From an uncultured bacterium (GTDB taxonomy: Bacteria > Vulcanimicrobiota > CADAWZ01): 51,538 nucleotides of DNA. The translations under genes were made by a program, and so were the position numbers. Every line of letters starts with the position of its first letter. The stretch's first letter is position 1. Of this stretch, positions 26,124-34,380 are shown piece by piece. The notes under the pieces were generated by a model, which saw only the letters and a list, made by a program, of their open reading frames with translations, ran no database searches and had not been told where the DNA came from. The stretch lies in assembly GCA_949288455.1 (NCBI GenBank), contig CASEKF010000053.1, forward strand, positions 1 to 51,538, written 5' to 3'.

Positions 26124-27395
26124 ATGAGTGAAGTAACTTCAATCGGCAACGGATCTATTAACGCGACTAGTCAAACTGCCTACGTCGCTCCTACTAATAT
26201 TAGCTCATCCTCAACTGCTTCTTCGTCGGACTCGGCGACATCGACAATTCAAACGCAAGACACAACCGAACTGTCTGCCGACTCTCAAGAAACGGAAGAA
26301 CCTAACCCTGTCAATCTGGAAGAGCTTACCGGATCGGAAGAAACCGAGGAGAAACAAGATTCTTCCGTTAAGGAAAAACAGGAAGAACAAATAAGACAAC
26401 AAAAAGAACAACAACTTGAGCAACTGCAGGAAACGATGGAAAAAATGCGACAAGAAGCGGAGAAGCTGCAGCAAAAATTTGAAGAAGCCCGAAATTCAGG
26501 AGATATTGAAGCGGCAAGCGAAGCGGTCGAACAGCTAAGCGGCATCTACGATGAAATGGGAAAACTAATGTCGGATATTTCGAGTTTAAGAGAAGAGCTG
26601 TACGGAGATCAAGCTAATAATTCCTCTTCCGGTCAGGTTCCAAGCGAGAACTCGTCTTCCGCATCATATGACGGCGGCTCTTCCTCCCCGACGTCCGGAG
26701 GAGGCTACTCTCCCGTATCGTCTGACTCAGGATATTCTCCTTCTTATTCGGGAGGATCAGGCGGAGATTACTCTCCCGTATCGTCCGGAGTAGGCTACTC
26801 TCCCTCATCGTCCGGCGCGGGATATACGCCGACATCGTCCGGAAGTTCCTCGGCTCCCGCAGCTGCGGTTAACGCTCCAACCTCGGCAAACTTAAAAGGC
26901 GACACCGCTCAAGAACAAATATTCAATTATTTGAAAGATATGGGTCTGACGGACATAGCCGCGGCCGGAGTTATGGGAAATATGAAATGCGAATCCGGAT
27001 ACAGCGCGACTAACCTTCAAAACTCATATGAATCCAAGTTAGGTTTAAACGACGAACAGTATACTCAGGCAGTTGACAGCGGCTCTTATTCTCGCGACCA
27101 ATTCGTGAATGACAGCGCAGGATACGGGATAGTACAATACACTTACTCAGGATATAAAGCCGGATTATATGATATGGCAAAAGAACAGGGCAAATCAGTC
27201 GGAGATCTTGGAGTTCAATTAGAATATCTTTCGACGCAGATGAAACCCGAACTTATCCAAAAACTTAACTCTGCCAGCACTCCCGCGGAAGCGGCCACAA
27301 TTTTCTGCAACGATTTCGAAAAGCCCGGAACTCCTAATATGGATGCCAGAATAGCCGCAGCTAACGAAGCGTACAGTCAATATGCTCAAAGTTAA
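26124..27395 (+). CDS. Signal-less Ser-rich protein with C-terminal phage tail lysozyme domain
   Basis: A 423-residue protein. Residues 1-80 are Ser/Thr-rich without a Sec signal; 85-160 is a charged coiled coil (QEEQIRQQKEQQLEQLQE onward); 165-250 is a low-complexity linker with GYSPxSSG repeats; about 255-423 is a phage-tail-type lysozyme domain (EQIFNYLKDMGLTDIAAAGV, MGNMKCESGYSATN with the likely catalytic Glu, and DSAGYGIVQYTYSGYKAGLY). The domain cleaves peptidoglycan in phage tail tips. It is the only protein gene on the plus strand, has a strong AGGAGG site, and leads into tRNA-Trp. Cell-wall remodelling, phage-derived lysin or antibacterial effector are all possible. Confidence 0.8.
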   Translation: MSEVTSIGNGSINATSQTAYVAPTNISSSSTASSSDSATSTIQTQDTTELSADSQETEEPNPVNLEELTGSEETEEKQDSSVKEKQEEQIRQQKEQQLEQLQETMEKMRQEAEKLQQKFEEARNSGDIEAASEAVEQLSGIYDEMGKLMSDISSLREELYGDQANNSSSGQVPSENSSSASYDGGSSSPTSGGGYSPVSSDSGYSPSYSGGSGGDYSPVSSGVGYSPSSSGAGYTPTSSGSSSAPAAAVNAPTSANLKGDTAQEQIFNYLKDMGLTDIAAAGVMGNMKCESGYSATNLQNSYESKLGLNDEQYTQAVDSGSYSRDQFVNDSAGYGIVQYTYSGYKAGLYDMAKEQGKSVGDLGVQLEYLSTQMKPELIQKLNSASTPAEAATIFCNDFEKPGTPNMDARIAAANEAYSQYAQS

Positions 27396-27419
27396 AATAA
27401 ATTCCTAAATAATAATAAC

Positions 27420-27448
27420 TTGACACAAAAGAATAAAAGCGCTATATT
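27420..27448 (+). promoter_or_regulatory. Promoter of tRNA-Trp
   Basis: TTGACA (27420-27425), 17-base spacer, TATATT (27443-27448). The predicted start lies about 15 bases before the mature tRNA. Confidence 0.8.
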
Positions 27449-27469
27449 ATATCTGCTGAATTTCAGCAA

Positions 27470-27541
27470 GGGGCAGTAGTTCAGCGGTAGAACGTCGGTC
27501 TCCAAAACCGAATGCCATGGGTTCAAATCCTGTCTGCCCCG
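27470..27541 (+). tRNA. tRNA-Trp (CCA anticodon)
   Basis: A 72-base cloverleaf: acceptor GGGGCAG pairs with CTGCCCC, D-arm with AGTTCAGCGGTAGA, anticodon loop CTCCAAA, T-loop GGTTCAAATCC, discriminator G. The 3' CCA is not encoded. Confidence 0.96.
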
Positions 27542-27561
27542 TATAAAAAAGCGTAAAAAAA

Positions 27562-27587
27562 CCGAGGCTAAACGCCTCGGTTTTTTT
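27562..27587 (+). terminator. Rho-independent terminator after tRNA-Trp
   Basis: Perfect 7-bp stem CCGAGGC/GCCTCGG, 5-base loop, then seven T. An A-run on the left makes it usable from the other strand as well. Confidence 0.9.
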
Positions 27588-27793
27588 GTTTATCGGGGAA
27601 CTCCGTCCCGGCCTATTCACTCGTAAACTCTCTTTAGCGCTTTGCGAACAGTCGACGCAGATCAGAAAGTTCACAATGAGCTTAGCGTCGACCAGCCACC
27701 CCTGTGCGTCCGAGCGGATTTTACCGCAAAACCAAACGCAATTTATCCTTCTGCCTTAATAGCGGGGAGATAAATTGCCGCAAAAATCTAAAA
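27588..27793. other. Non-coding stretch with two inverted repeats after ahcY
   Basis: Contains GTCGACGC/GCGTCGAC (27651-27658 and 27685-27692) and CAATTTATC/GATAAATTG (27739-27747 and 27769-27777). The second lies just past the ahcY stop and may end its transcript, though no T-run follows. Part of the stretch (about 27625-27735) resembles sequence at about 29495-29605 on the other side of ahcY. Confidence 0.45.
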
Positions 27794-29050
27794 TTAAGTT
27801 CCCGCGGAATAATCAGACGCGTAGACAATCTGTTCAGGAGTCAACATATCTATACTTTTGGACATAGTTTGAAGTTTTAAAAGAGCGATTTCTTGATCCT
27901 GCTCCTCGGAAATATCGTATACTTTATTTTCCATTGAGGAGCCTTCCTCTTTCATTCTAATCATAGACATAAATTGATTTGCGAAACTCATATCCATAAC
28001 TTCGGAAGGATGTCCTTCGGCTCCGGCTAAATTGACCAGTCGTCCTCTGCACAATAAATAAATTTTATTGCCGTCGGGTTTCAGATATTCCTCGTTATTA
28101 GGTCTGATTTCGCGTTTAGAAACGCATATGGACTCTAAATCGGGAATATTCAGCTCTACGTCGTAATGTCCGGTATTGCAAACGACAGCTCCGTCCTTCA
28201 TAGACTCAAAATGACGCTTTACTATAACGTCTTTCATTCCGGTTGCGGTAATGAAAATGTCTCCGATTTTAGCGGCCTCATCCATAGTCATCACGTCGAA
28301 ACCGTCCATCACGGCCTTCAATGCGGCGGTAGGCTTAACTTCCGTCACTACCACCTTAGCTCCCAGCCCTCTGGCTCTCATGGCCAAACCTTTTCCGCAA
28401 TGGCCGTAGCCGGCTACGACAAATACTTTTCCGGCTATCAGAATATTGGAAGATCTTACGATACCGTCTATAGACGATTGACCTGTGCCGTAAACGTTAT
28501 CAAAATCCCATTTAGTTTCGGCGTCGTTAACCGCCAAAACCGGATAAAGAAGCTTTCCGTCGTTGCCCATTGCTCTCAATCTATGAACTCCGGTAGTCGT
28601 TTCCTCCGTTCCTCCTATTATATGTTCCGCCAAATGAGGGAATCTGTTATGAATTGTAAAAATAAGATCGGCTCCGTCGTCAAGAGTCAAAGTAGGCTTA
28701 AAATCAAGCGTTCTTTCAATACACCAATAAAATTCTTCCACTGAAAGACCATGCCAAGCGTAAATGGAAACTCCTTCGGCAGCCAAAGCCGCGGCTATAT
28801 CGTCTTGAGTAGAAAGAGGGTTGCACCCGCTCCAGGAAACTTCGGCTCCCGCAGCGATAAAAGTTTTGACAAGAACAGCCGTCTCCTTTGTCACATGAAT
28901 ACAGCCGGCAATTCTCATGCCTTTAAGAGGTTTCGTTTGAGAATATTTTTTGCGTAACGCCATCATAACAGGCATATGCGCCTCGGCCCATTCAGTTTTC
29001 TTTTTACCGGCTTCAGCGAGAGAAATATCTCTCACTTTAAACTTTTCCAT
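27794..29050 (-). CDS. ahcY: Adenosylhomocysteinase
   Basis: A 418-residue NAD-dependent enzyme that splits S-adenosylhomocysteine into adenosine and homocysteine, keeping methylation running. ETTTGVHRL, the Lys/Asp pair in TKWDFDN, GTGQSSIDGI and the NAD motif AGYGHCGKG are clear. The NAD motif differs from the common GYGDVGKG, and the chain is short (no 40-residue insert), as in archaeal and Thermotoga-type enzymes. A strong AAAGGAGG lies before the ATG. I looked for an SAH riboswitch in the leader and did not recognise one. Confidence 0.94.
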   Translation of the reverse strand: MEKFKVRDISLAEAGKKKTEWAEAHMPVMMALRKKYSQTKPLKGMRIAGCIHVTKETAVLVKTFIAAGAEVSWSGCNPLSTQDDIAAALAAEGVSIYAWHGLSVEEFYWCIERTLDFKPTLTLDDGADLIFTIHNRFPHLAEHIIGGTEETTTGVHRLRAMGNDGKLLYPVLAVNDAETKWDFDNVYGTGQSSIDGIVRSSNILIAGKVFVVAGYGHCGKGLAMRARGLGAKVVVTEVKPTAALKAVMDGFDVMTMDEAAKIGDIFITATGMKDVIVKRHFESMKDGAVVCNTGHYDVELNIPDLESICVSKREIRPNNEEYLKPDGNKIYLLCRGRLVNLAGAEGHPSEVMDMSFANQFMSMIRMKEEGSSMENKVYDISEEQDQEIALLKLQTMSKSIDMLTPEQIVYASDYSAGT

Positions 29051-29167
29051 GATAATTCATCCTCCTTTAACATATATCCCCATATCTGTCAGCTGACTGC
29101 CAAACGTTTATATCGGCAGTTTAATTCGTCGCCGTATTTAAAATACAAACTAATCCCATTCTAGCGC

Positions 29168-29211
29168 AAAAATAAAAGGGGGGTATGTCTAAATATAAGA
29201 GATATCCCCCC
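29168..29211 (-). terminator. Candidate terminator upstream of ahcY
   Basis: On the minus strand six G and six C flank an imperfect AT stem, followed by TTTTATTTTT. It would stop transcription coming from the right before ahcY, which would then need its own promoter between here and 29050. Confidence 0.55.
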
Positions 29212-29660
29212 GGAAACAAACGTATAACTCAAATGAAAGAGAATTCCCGGCCGCTAAGACTACCGGGTTTTCTTTGTTTCGACGATAGATAATAAATTTC
29301 AGGCATATTGCCATGCCTTAACATAAACCTATCTCCGCAACGCGCAAATTCAGATAACCGCCGCCCCGAATATAATTTTACTCTATATCTATAATCTGTC
29401 TTGCCGACTCGTAATTTCATATATTAAAACTTCGTTCAGGTATCCGGAATCATATTAATGGGGCGAGCGACACCCTCTTCCGCCTAAAAAACGAGAACTT
29501 CTTTTCGCGCTTGGCGAACATCCGTCTCTCGTTCAACGGTAGCAATGCGCTAAGTATAATCGAGCTATCCCCGTATGTCCCGCGGTTCCTATTGCAAAAC
29601 GGAAGAAATTTCATCCCCCTCCCCCGCCTTACCTAAGGACTTCTTGCCGAAATATTTCAG
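29212..29660. other. 449-bp gene-free stretch between nifU-like gene and ahcY
   Basis: No convincing gene. A 63-codon Arg-rich minus-strand frame at 29229-29420 has no family resemblance or good ribosome binding site. About 29495-29605 shares scattered identity with 27625-27735 across ahcY (GCGAACA, CAATG.GCT.AG, and GCGG...GCAAAAC blocks in the same order). Confidence 0.35.
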
Positions 29661-29885
29661 TTAAATAACGTTAACGACTTCTTTAACTCCGGCGACTTCC
29701 TGGATCAAAGTTTTCTCAACGAACATCTTCAAAGTCATTTGACTCATAGGACAACTTCCGCAAGCTCCTCTTAAACTAACTTTGACAACTCCGTCGTCGC
29801 TTACTTCAATAAGCTCTAAATCGCCGCCGTCCGCTTGAAGAGCCGGACGAATCTTATCTATAATAAGTTTTACTTTATCCTTCAT
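29661..29885 (-). CDS. NifU C-terminal-domain iron-sulfur scaffold
   Basis: A 74-residue protein equal to the NifU C-terminal/Nfu domain. It keeps the cluster-binding pair Cys42 and Cys45 (GACGSCPMS) and the IRPALQADGGDLEL start motif. Such proteins carry and deliver Fe-S clusters in the cytoplasm; clients in this window could include IspG. It is 21 bp downstream of the small conserved gene and likely co-transcribed. Confidence 0.92.
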   Translation of the reverse strand: MKDKVKLIIDKIRPALQADGGDLELIEVSDDGVVKVSLRGACGSCPMSQMTLKMFVEKTLIQEVAGVKEVVNVI

Positions 29886-29906
29886 AGCAATTAATATTAC
29901 GCCTTT

Positions 29907-30293
29907 CTAACTTTCTTTTAAGCGAAGATACAAAGGAAATTCGTCAACCATTTCGCCGTCCAGATAGACCTGAAAAAAATAAGGTCCGCCGTCTTGAAAC
30001 ACTATTTGATTTACGTCGGTTTTAAGATTAACGGTTTCCGTCTGATTGTTTAACGTAAAAAACATTTCGGAAGACTGAGAAATAATAGCCGTTCTGGCGG
30101 CGTTCATGATTTTTATCTGCTGTATATGGAATCCTTCGCCTTTAAACCATGTAGACATTATGGAAAACTGAGGATAAGACACAGGAAACTTAGAGACAAA
30201 AAGATCGGAAAAAATTCCATAACATATCATCTTTCCGTCTAAAGCGGGAACGACTGCGTCGCAAAAAATAAAACTCCGAAGTTTAGGTTCCAT
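29907..30293 (-). CDS. Small conserved protein (DUF6941-like)
   Basis: A 128-residue beta-rich protein starting MEPKLRSFIFCDAVVPALDG, with YGIFSDLFVSKFPVSYPQF and GPYFFQVYLDGEMVDEFPLYL. This layout resembles the DUF6941 group of small bacterial proteins of unknown function. The start at 30293 is preferred: GCGAGG, 11 bases before it, lies inside the longer frame. It shares an operon direction with the NifU-like gene. Confidence 0.55.
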   Translation of the reverse strand: MEPKLRSFIFCDAVVPALDGKMICYGIFSDLFVSKFPVSYPQFSIMSTWFKGEGFHIQQIKIMNAARTAIISQSSEMFFTLNNQTETVNLKTDVNQIVFQDGGPYFFQVYLDGEMVDEFPLYLRLKES

Positions 30294-30381
30294 AAGCCAG
30301 AAAAAACCTCGCATAAAAGTAATGTCGCGTTGTCTTTATCTATTCTCTAACGGTCTTTTATCTTCCTTTTAAAAGGAGTCC

Positions 30382-30420
30382 GTCTCTTCTCCGCAAAAAA
30401 TTTTTTTGCGGAGAAGAGAC
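30382..30420 (-). terminator. Perfect 19-bp inverted repeat after rpoC
   Basis: GTCTCTTCTCCGCAAAAAA and its exact complement flank one base. It begins about 60 bp past the rpoC stop. It lacks a T-run after the stem; A and T runs sit at the apex instead. It may act as a transcript 3' end or stabiliser. Confidence 0.6.
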
Positions 30421-30478
30421 CTCATAACAAAATTCTTAAAGCCTATAAGCAGAATTACGAATCTTCCGATAAGCTCTC

Positions 30479-33400
30479 TTAAAACTCTGAGCCGTCAAGA
30501 TCCGCATTGTCGCCGTCCGACAATAAATCCGACTCGACGTCTCTTACGTCCATACCTAAATCGAATAAGTCGGTTTTTTCTTCCATATCGGCGTCAGGAT
30601 CAAAATCGACGTCGCTTTGAGCTTCCTCGGCGTCCGAGGAAGGCTCAGGTTCCGGCATTTGATAAGTACCTCCCGAAATCTCTCTCAAAGCTTCGGTTAA
30701 ATCACGTTCTTCGTCAAACGAATCTTCTTCCTTAGCGGCCCAAGTTTGAACCGGAGGAGGAATCGCGCCGTCAAATTCAACTTGTCTGTATCTCGGCATA
30801 CCTGTTCCGGCGGGAATAAGTTTGCCTATGATAACGTTTTCCTTCAGCCCCAGCAAAGGATCGATCTTTCCGTTTATCGCGGCTTCAGTCAACACTCTGG
30901 TAGTTTCCTGGAAAGAAGCGGCGGATAAGAACGAATCCGTAGCGAGAGAAGCTTTAGTGACTCCAAGAATGACCGGTTTCGCCACCGCAAGATTTTCCGG
31001 AGCGTCGCCAAGCTCTTCCTTTATTTTCCTGTTAGCTTCTTCAAATTCGCTTGCGTCAATAAGGGTGCCGGGCATCAAGCTCGTCTCTCCGGCGTCTTCA
31101 ACCTTAACTTTTCTCAGCATTTGACGGACAATAACTTCAACGTGCTTATCGTTAATATCCACGCCCTGAGATCTGTAAACTATTTGAATCTCGTCTACGA
31201 TATACTTTTGAATTTCTACGACGCCTTGAATTCTCAATACGTCATGCGGATTTTTAGAACCTTCGGTCAGCTGAGTTCCGGCCTTGACATATTTAACCTC
31301 GGTTCCGTCGGCCAGACGGCGCCCGTCTATATGTCTCAATCTGGCCGTAGTAGGAACATTGTAAACGCATTCCTGACCGTTTTCGCCTCTTACTATGAGT
31401 TTGCGCATGATATTTTTATCGTCGTCAACGACGCTTAAAATACCGTCTATTTCAGAAATTACGGCGCAATGTTTCGGTTTACGGGCTTCAAAAAGCTCTT
31501 CTACCCTCGGAAGACCCTGAATAATATCTTCAGTCGCCACGCCTCCGGTATGGAATGTTCTCAAAGTCAGCTGAGTTCCCGGTTCTCCGATAGATTGAGC
31601 GGCTATGGTTCCGACGGCTTCGCCTATTTCTACAGTTTTACCCGTAGCTAAATTCCGGCCGTAACACTTGCGGCATACCCCATGTTTAGTCTTGCATGTC
31701 AATACGGAACGTACCTTCGCTCCTACTACCCCGGCTTTATTTATAAGAGCGGACTCTCTTTCGTCGACTTCCTTACCCGCCGGCACGATCACTTCTCCCG
31801 TTTCGGGATCGAGCACGTCTTCGGCCATTACTCTGCCTAAACAACGTTCGCCTATTGAAACTATTGAGTTGTAACCGTCGCTTATATCAGTCATATAAAC
31901 GGACTCGGTCGTGTGACAATCGTCTTCTCTAACTATAATATCCTGAGCCACGTCGACGAGGCGTCTTGTAAGATAACCGGAATCGGCCGTTCTTAAGGCC
32001 GTATCGGCAAGCCCTTTTCTGGCTCCGTGAGTCGAGATAAAATATTCCAGAACCGAAAGTCCTTCCTTAAAGTTAGCGCGAATAGGAAGAGGAATAATTC
32101 GGCCTGAAGGGTCGGCCATAAGTCCGCGCATACCGGCGATCTGCTTAACCTGAGCAGGGTTTCCTCTGGCTCCCGAATGAGCCATCATATAGATAGGATT
32201 CAAACGATCGAGATAACGCATCATAGCTTCTTCAACGTCGTTTGTCGTTCTATTCCATATAGAAATAATTTTACGATACTTTTCCTCGTCAGTCATAAAT
32301 CCCATATCGTACTGACGTTCGGCAACGGCTACTTCCGCGTCCGCATTGGCCAAGATTTCTTTCTTTTCGGGAGGGATCTGCACGTCTTCGATGCCGATCG
32401 TAGTCCCTGATTTAGTAGCGTATTTAAAGCCCAGGGCTTTTATATTGTCAAGCAGTATAGCCGTTTTGGAATTTCCATGATTTCTATGACATTCATAAAC
32501 GAGCTTTGCCAAAAGCTTTTTCCCGACGGTTTCGTTGACATAATCGATGCCGTAATCTTTGGGAATAGCTTGATTAAAAATTATTCTGCCCGCCGTAGTT
32601 TCCAAAAGCTCGTTCTTTACCACGGAGCCTTCTGGAGTCGCTACGGTTGCCTGACGCATAACTTTTATTAGCGCATGCAACTCTATATCTCCGGAATCAT
32701 ATGCCAGTATGGCTTCGTCTTCGGAAGAAAAATATCTGCCTTCTCCTTTAGCGTTCACTTTATCTATAGTAAGGTAATAGGAGCCGAGAACCATATCCTG
32801 AGTAGGAGTACATGCTGGAACTCCAAAAGCCGGAAGAAGTATATTATTCGCCGAAAGCATAAGAAGTCTCGCTTCAGCTTGAGCTCCCGCGGAAAGCGGA
32901 AGATGAACGGCCATTTGGTCTCCGTCGAAATCGGCGTTATAAGGAGTACATACCAAAGGATGGAGCTGTATGGCCTTTCCTTCGACTAAAACAGGCTCGA
33001 AAGCCTGTATTCCAAGCCTATGAAGAGTAGGAGCTCTATTCAGAAGAACCGGATGATCTTTAATGACTTCCACAAGCACGTCCCAAACTTCAGGTCTGAC
33101 TCTTTCAACCATCTTCTTAGAACTTTTAATATTATGAACTAAGCCTTTGTCTACAAGTTTTTTCATAACGAAAGGCTTAAAAAGTTCCAAAGCCATTTCT
33201 TTGGGAAGACCGCATTGGTGAAGTTTTAAATGAGGCCCTACGACGATAACGCTTCTGCCGGAATAGTCGACCCTCTTGCCAAGCAGATTCTGTCTGAAGC
33301 GTCCCTGTTTACCTTTAAGCATATCCGAAAGAGATTTTAAAGGACGGTTATTAGGTCCGGTTACCGGTCTCCCCCTTCTTCCGTTATCTATCAAAGCGTC

Positions 33401-34276
33401 TACGGCTTCCTGAAGCATACGCTTTTCATTTTTGACGATAATATCGGGAGCTCCAAGATTCAAAAGTCTTTTTAGTCTGTTGTTTCTGTTTATAACTCTT
33501 CTGTAAAGATCGTTTAAATCAGAAGTGGCGAAACGTCCGCCTTCAAGCTGAACCATCGGACGTATTTCCGGAGGAATAACCGGAAGAGCGTCCAGAATCA
33601 TCCATGTCGGCTTATTTCCCGATTTTCTGAAAGCTTCGACGACGTCAAGTCTTTTAATAGCTTTGCTTCTCTTTTGACCTTGAAGCGTTTTTACGTCTCG
33701 GCGCAATTTTTTATAAAGATCTTCGAGATCGACTCTGGATAAAAGTTCTTTCATAGCTTCGGCTCCCATCATAGCTACGAAGCCGTCTCCATACTGCTCG
33801 CGTTTTTCTCTGTATTCCGTCTCTGTAAGAAGCTGTTTAAAATTAAGATCGGTATTTCCGGGATCCGTAACGACATAAGAAGCAAAATAGATAATTTTTT
33901 CAAGGGTTCTGGGCGACATATCCAAAAGAAGTCCGGTGCGGGTAGGAACGCCCTTAAAATACCAAATATGAGAAACCGGACTGGCAAGTTCTATATGGCC
34001 CATGCGCTCTCTTCTGACTTTGGAACGAGTAACTTCAACGCCGCATTTATCGCATACGATACCTCTGAAACGGACTCTTTTATACTTGCCGCAATGACAT
34101 TCCCAATCTTTCGTCGGACCAAAAATCTTTTCGCAGAAAAGTCCGTCTCTTTCAGGTTTAAGAGTTCTGTAATTAATGGTTTCCGGTTTTTTTACTTCTC
34201 CGTAAGACCATTGTCTTATTCGCTCGGGAGATGCAAGCCCTATTTTCATAGCATCAAAATTGTTAACATCAATCAT
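30479..34276 (-). CDS. rpoC: RNA polymerase beta' subunit
   Basis: A 1265-residue catalytic subunit. The N-terminal zinc finger ([20 protein letters not shown]), clamp, the catalytic [12 protein letters not shown], bridge and trigger helices, the second zinc site ([17 protein letters not shown]) and [19 protein letters not shown] are intact. The C-terminal 60 residues are acidic and disordered. I set the start at 34276 ([13 protein letters not shown]) because GGGAGG lies upstream inside the longer frame opened by a TTG. It follows rpoB by 104 bp. No large lineage-specific insert is visible in the trigger loop. Confidence 0.97.
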   Translation of the reverse strand: MIDVNNFDAMKIGLASPERIRQWSYGEVKKPETINYRTLKPERDGLFCEKIFGPTKDWECHCGKYKRVRFRGIVCDKCGVEVTRSKVRRERMGHIELASPVSHIWYFKGVPTRTGLLLDMSPRTLEKIIYFASYVVTDPGNTDLNFKQLLTETEYREKREQYGDGFVAMMGAEAMKELLSRVDLEDLYKKLRRDVKTLQGQKRSKAIKRLDVVEAFRKSGNKPTWMILDALPVIPPEIRPMVQLEGGRFATSDLNDLYRRVINRNNRLKRLLNLGAPDIIVKNEKRMLQEAVDALIDNGRRGRPVTGPNNRPLKSLSDMLKGKQGRFRQNLLGKRVDYSGRSVIVVGPHLKLHQCGLPKEMALELFKPFVMKKLVDKGLVHNIKSSKKMVERVRPEVWDVLVEVIKDHPVLLNRAPTLHRLGIQAFEPVLVEGKAIQLHPLVCTPYNADFDGDQMAVHLPLSAGAQAEARLLMLSANNILLPAFGVPACTPTQDMVLGSYYLTIDKVNAKGEGRYFSSEDEAILAYDSGDIELHALIKVMRQATVATPEGSVVKNELLETTAGRIIFNQAIPKDYGIDYVNETVGKKLLAKLVYECHRNHGNSKTAILLDNIKALGFKYATKSGTTIGIEDVQIPPEKKEILANADAEVAVAERQYDMGFMTDEEKYRKIISIWNRTTNDVEEAMMRYLDRLNPIYMMAHSGARGNPAQVKQIAGMRGLMADPSGRIIPLPIRANFKEGLSVLEYFISTHGARKGLADTALRTADSGYLTRRLVDVAQDIIVREDDCHTTESVYMTDISDGYNSIVSIGERCLGRVMAEDVLDPETGEVIVPAGKEVDERESALINKAGVVGAKVRSVLTCKTKHGVCRKCYGRNLATGKTVEIGEAVGTIAAQSIGEPGTQLTLRTFHTGGVATEDIIQGLPRVEELFEARKPKHCAVISEIDGILSVVDDDKNIMRKLIVRGENGQECVYNVPTTARLRHIDGRRLADGTEVKYVKAGTQLTEGSKNPHDVLRIQGVVEIQKYIVDEIQIVYRSQGVDINDKHVEVIVRQMLRKVKVEDAGETSLMPGTLIDASEFEEANRKIKEELGDAPENLAVAKPVILGVTKASLATDSFLSAASFQETTRVLTEAAINGKIDPLLGLKENVIIGKLIPAGTGMPRYRQVEFDGAIPPPVQTWAAKEEDSFDEERDLTEALREISGGTYQMPEPEPSSDAEEAQSDVDFDPDADMEEKTDLFDLGMDVRDVESDLLSDGDNADLDGSEF

Positions 34277-34380
34277 GTCCTGTGTCCTCCCTGAATAGCG
34301 CAAAGCCGCCGAACAGATTTCACAAGAAAAACTCTGACGGCGCGCCGTTATTTTTATTAACTAAAATGAAACGAAAGCGT

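Noticed and set aside
27447-27674. Minus-strand frame with QTGFEPMAFGFG
   Set aside because: Runs through tRNA-Trp and its terminator. Frames of this TGFEP type are a known artefact of tRNA antisense translation.
28166-28744. 192-codon plus-strand frame
   Set aside because: It lies wholly inside ahcY on the opposite strand, has no protein-family features, and arises from the codon bias of the real gene.
29051-29167. SAH riboswitch upstream of ahcY
   Set aside because: The leader is AT-rich with a 10-base palindrome (GTCAGCTGAC) but I could not fold the conserved SAH riboswitch core from it.
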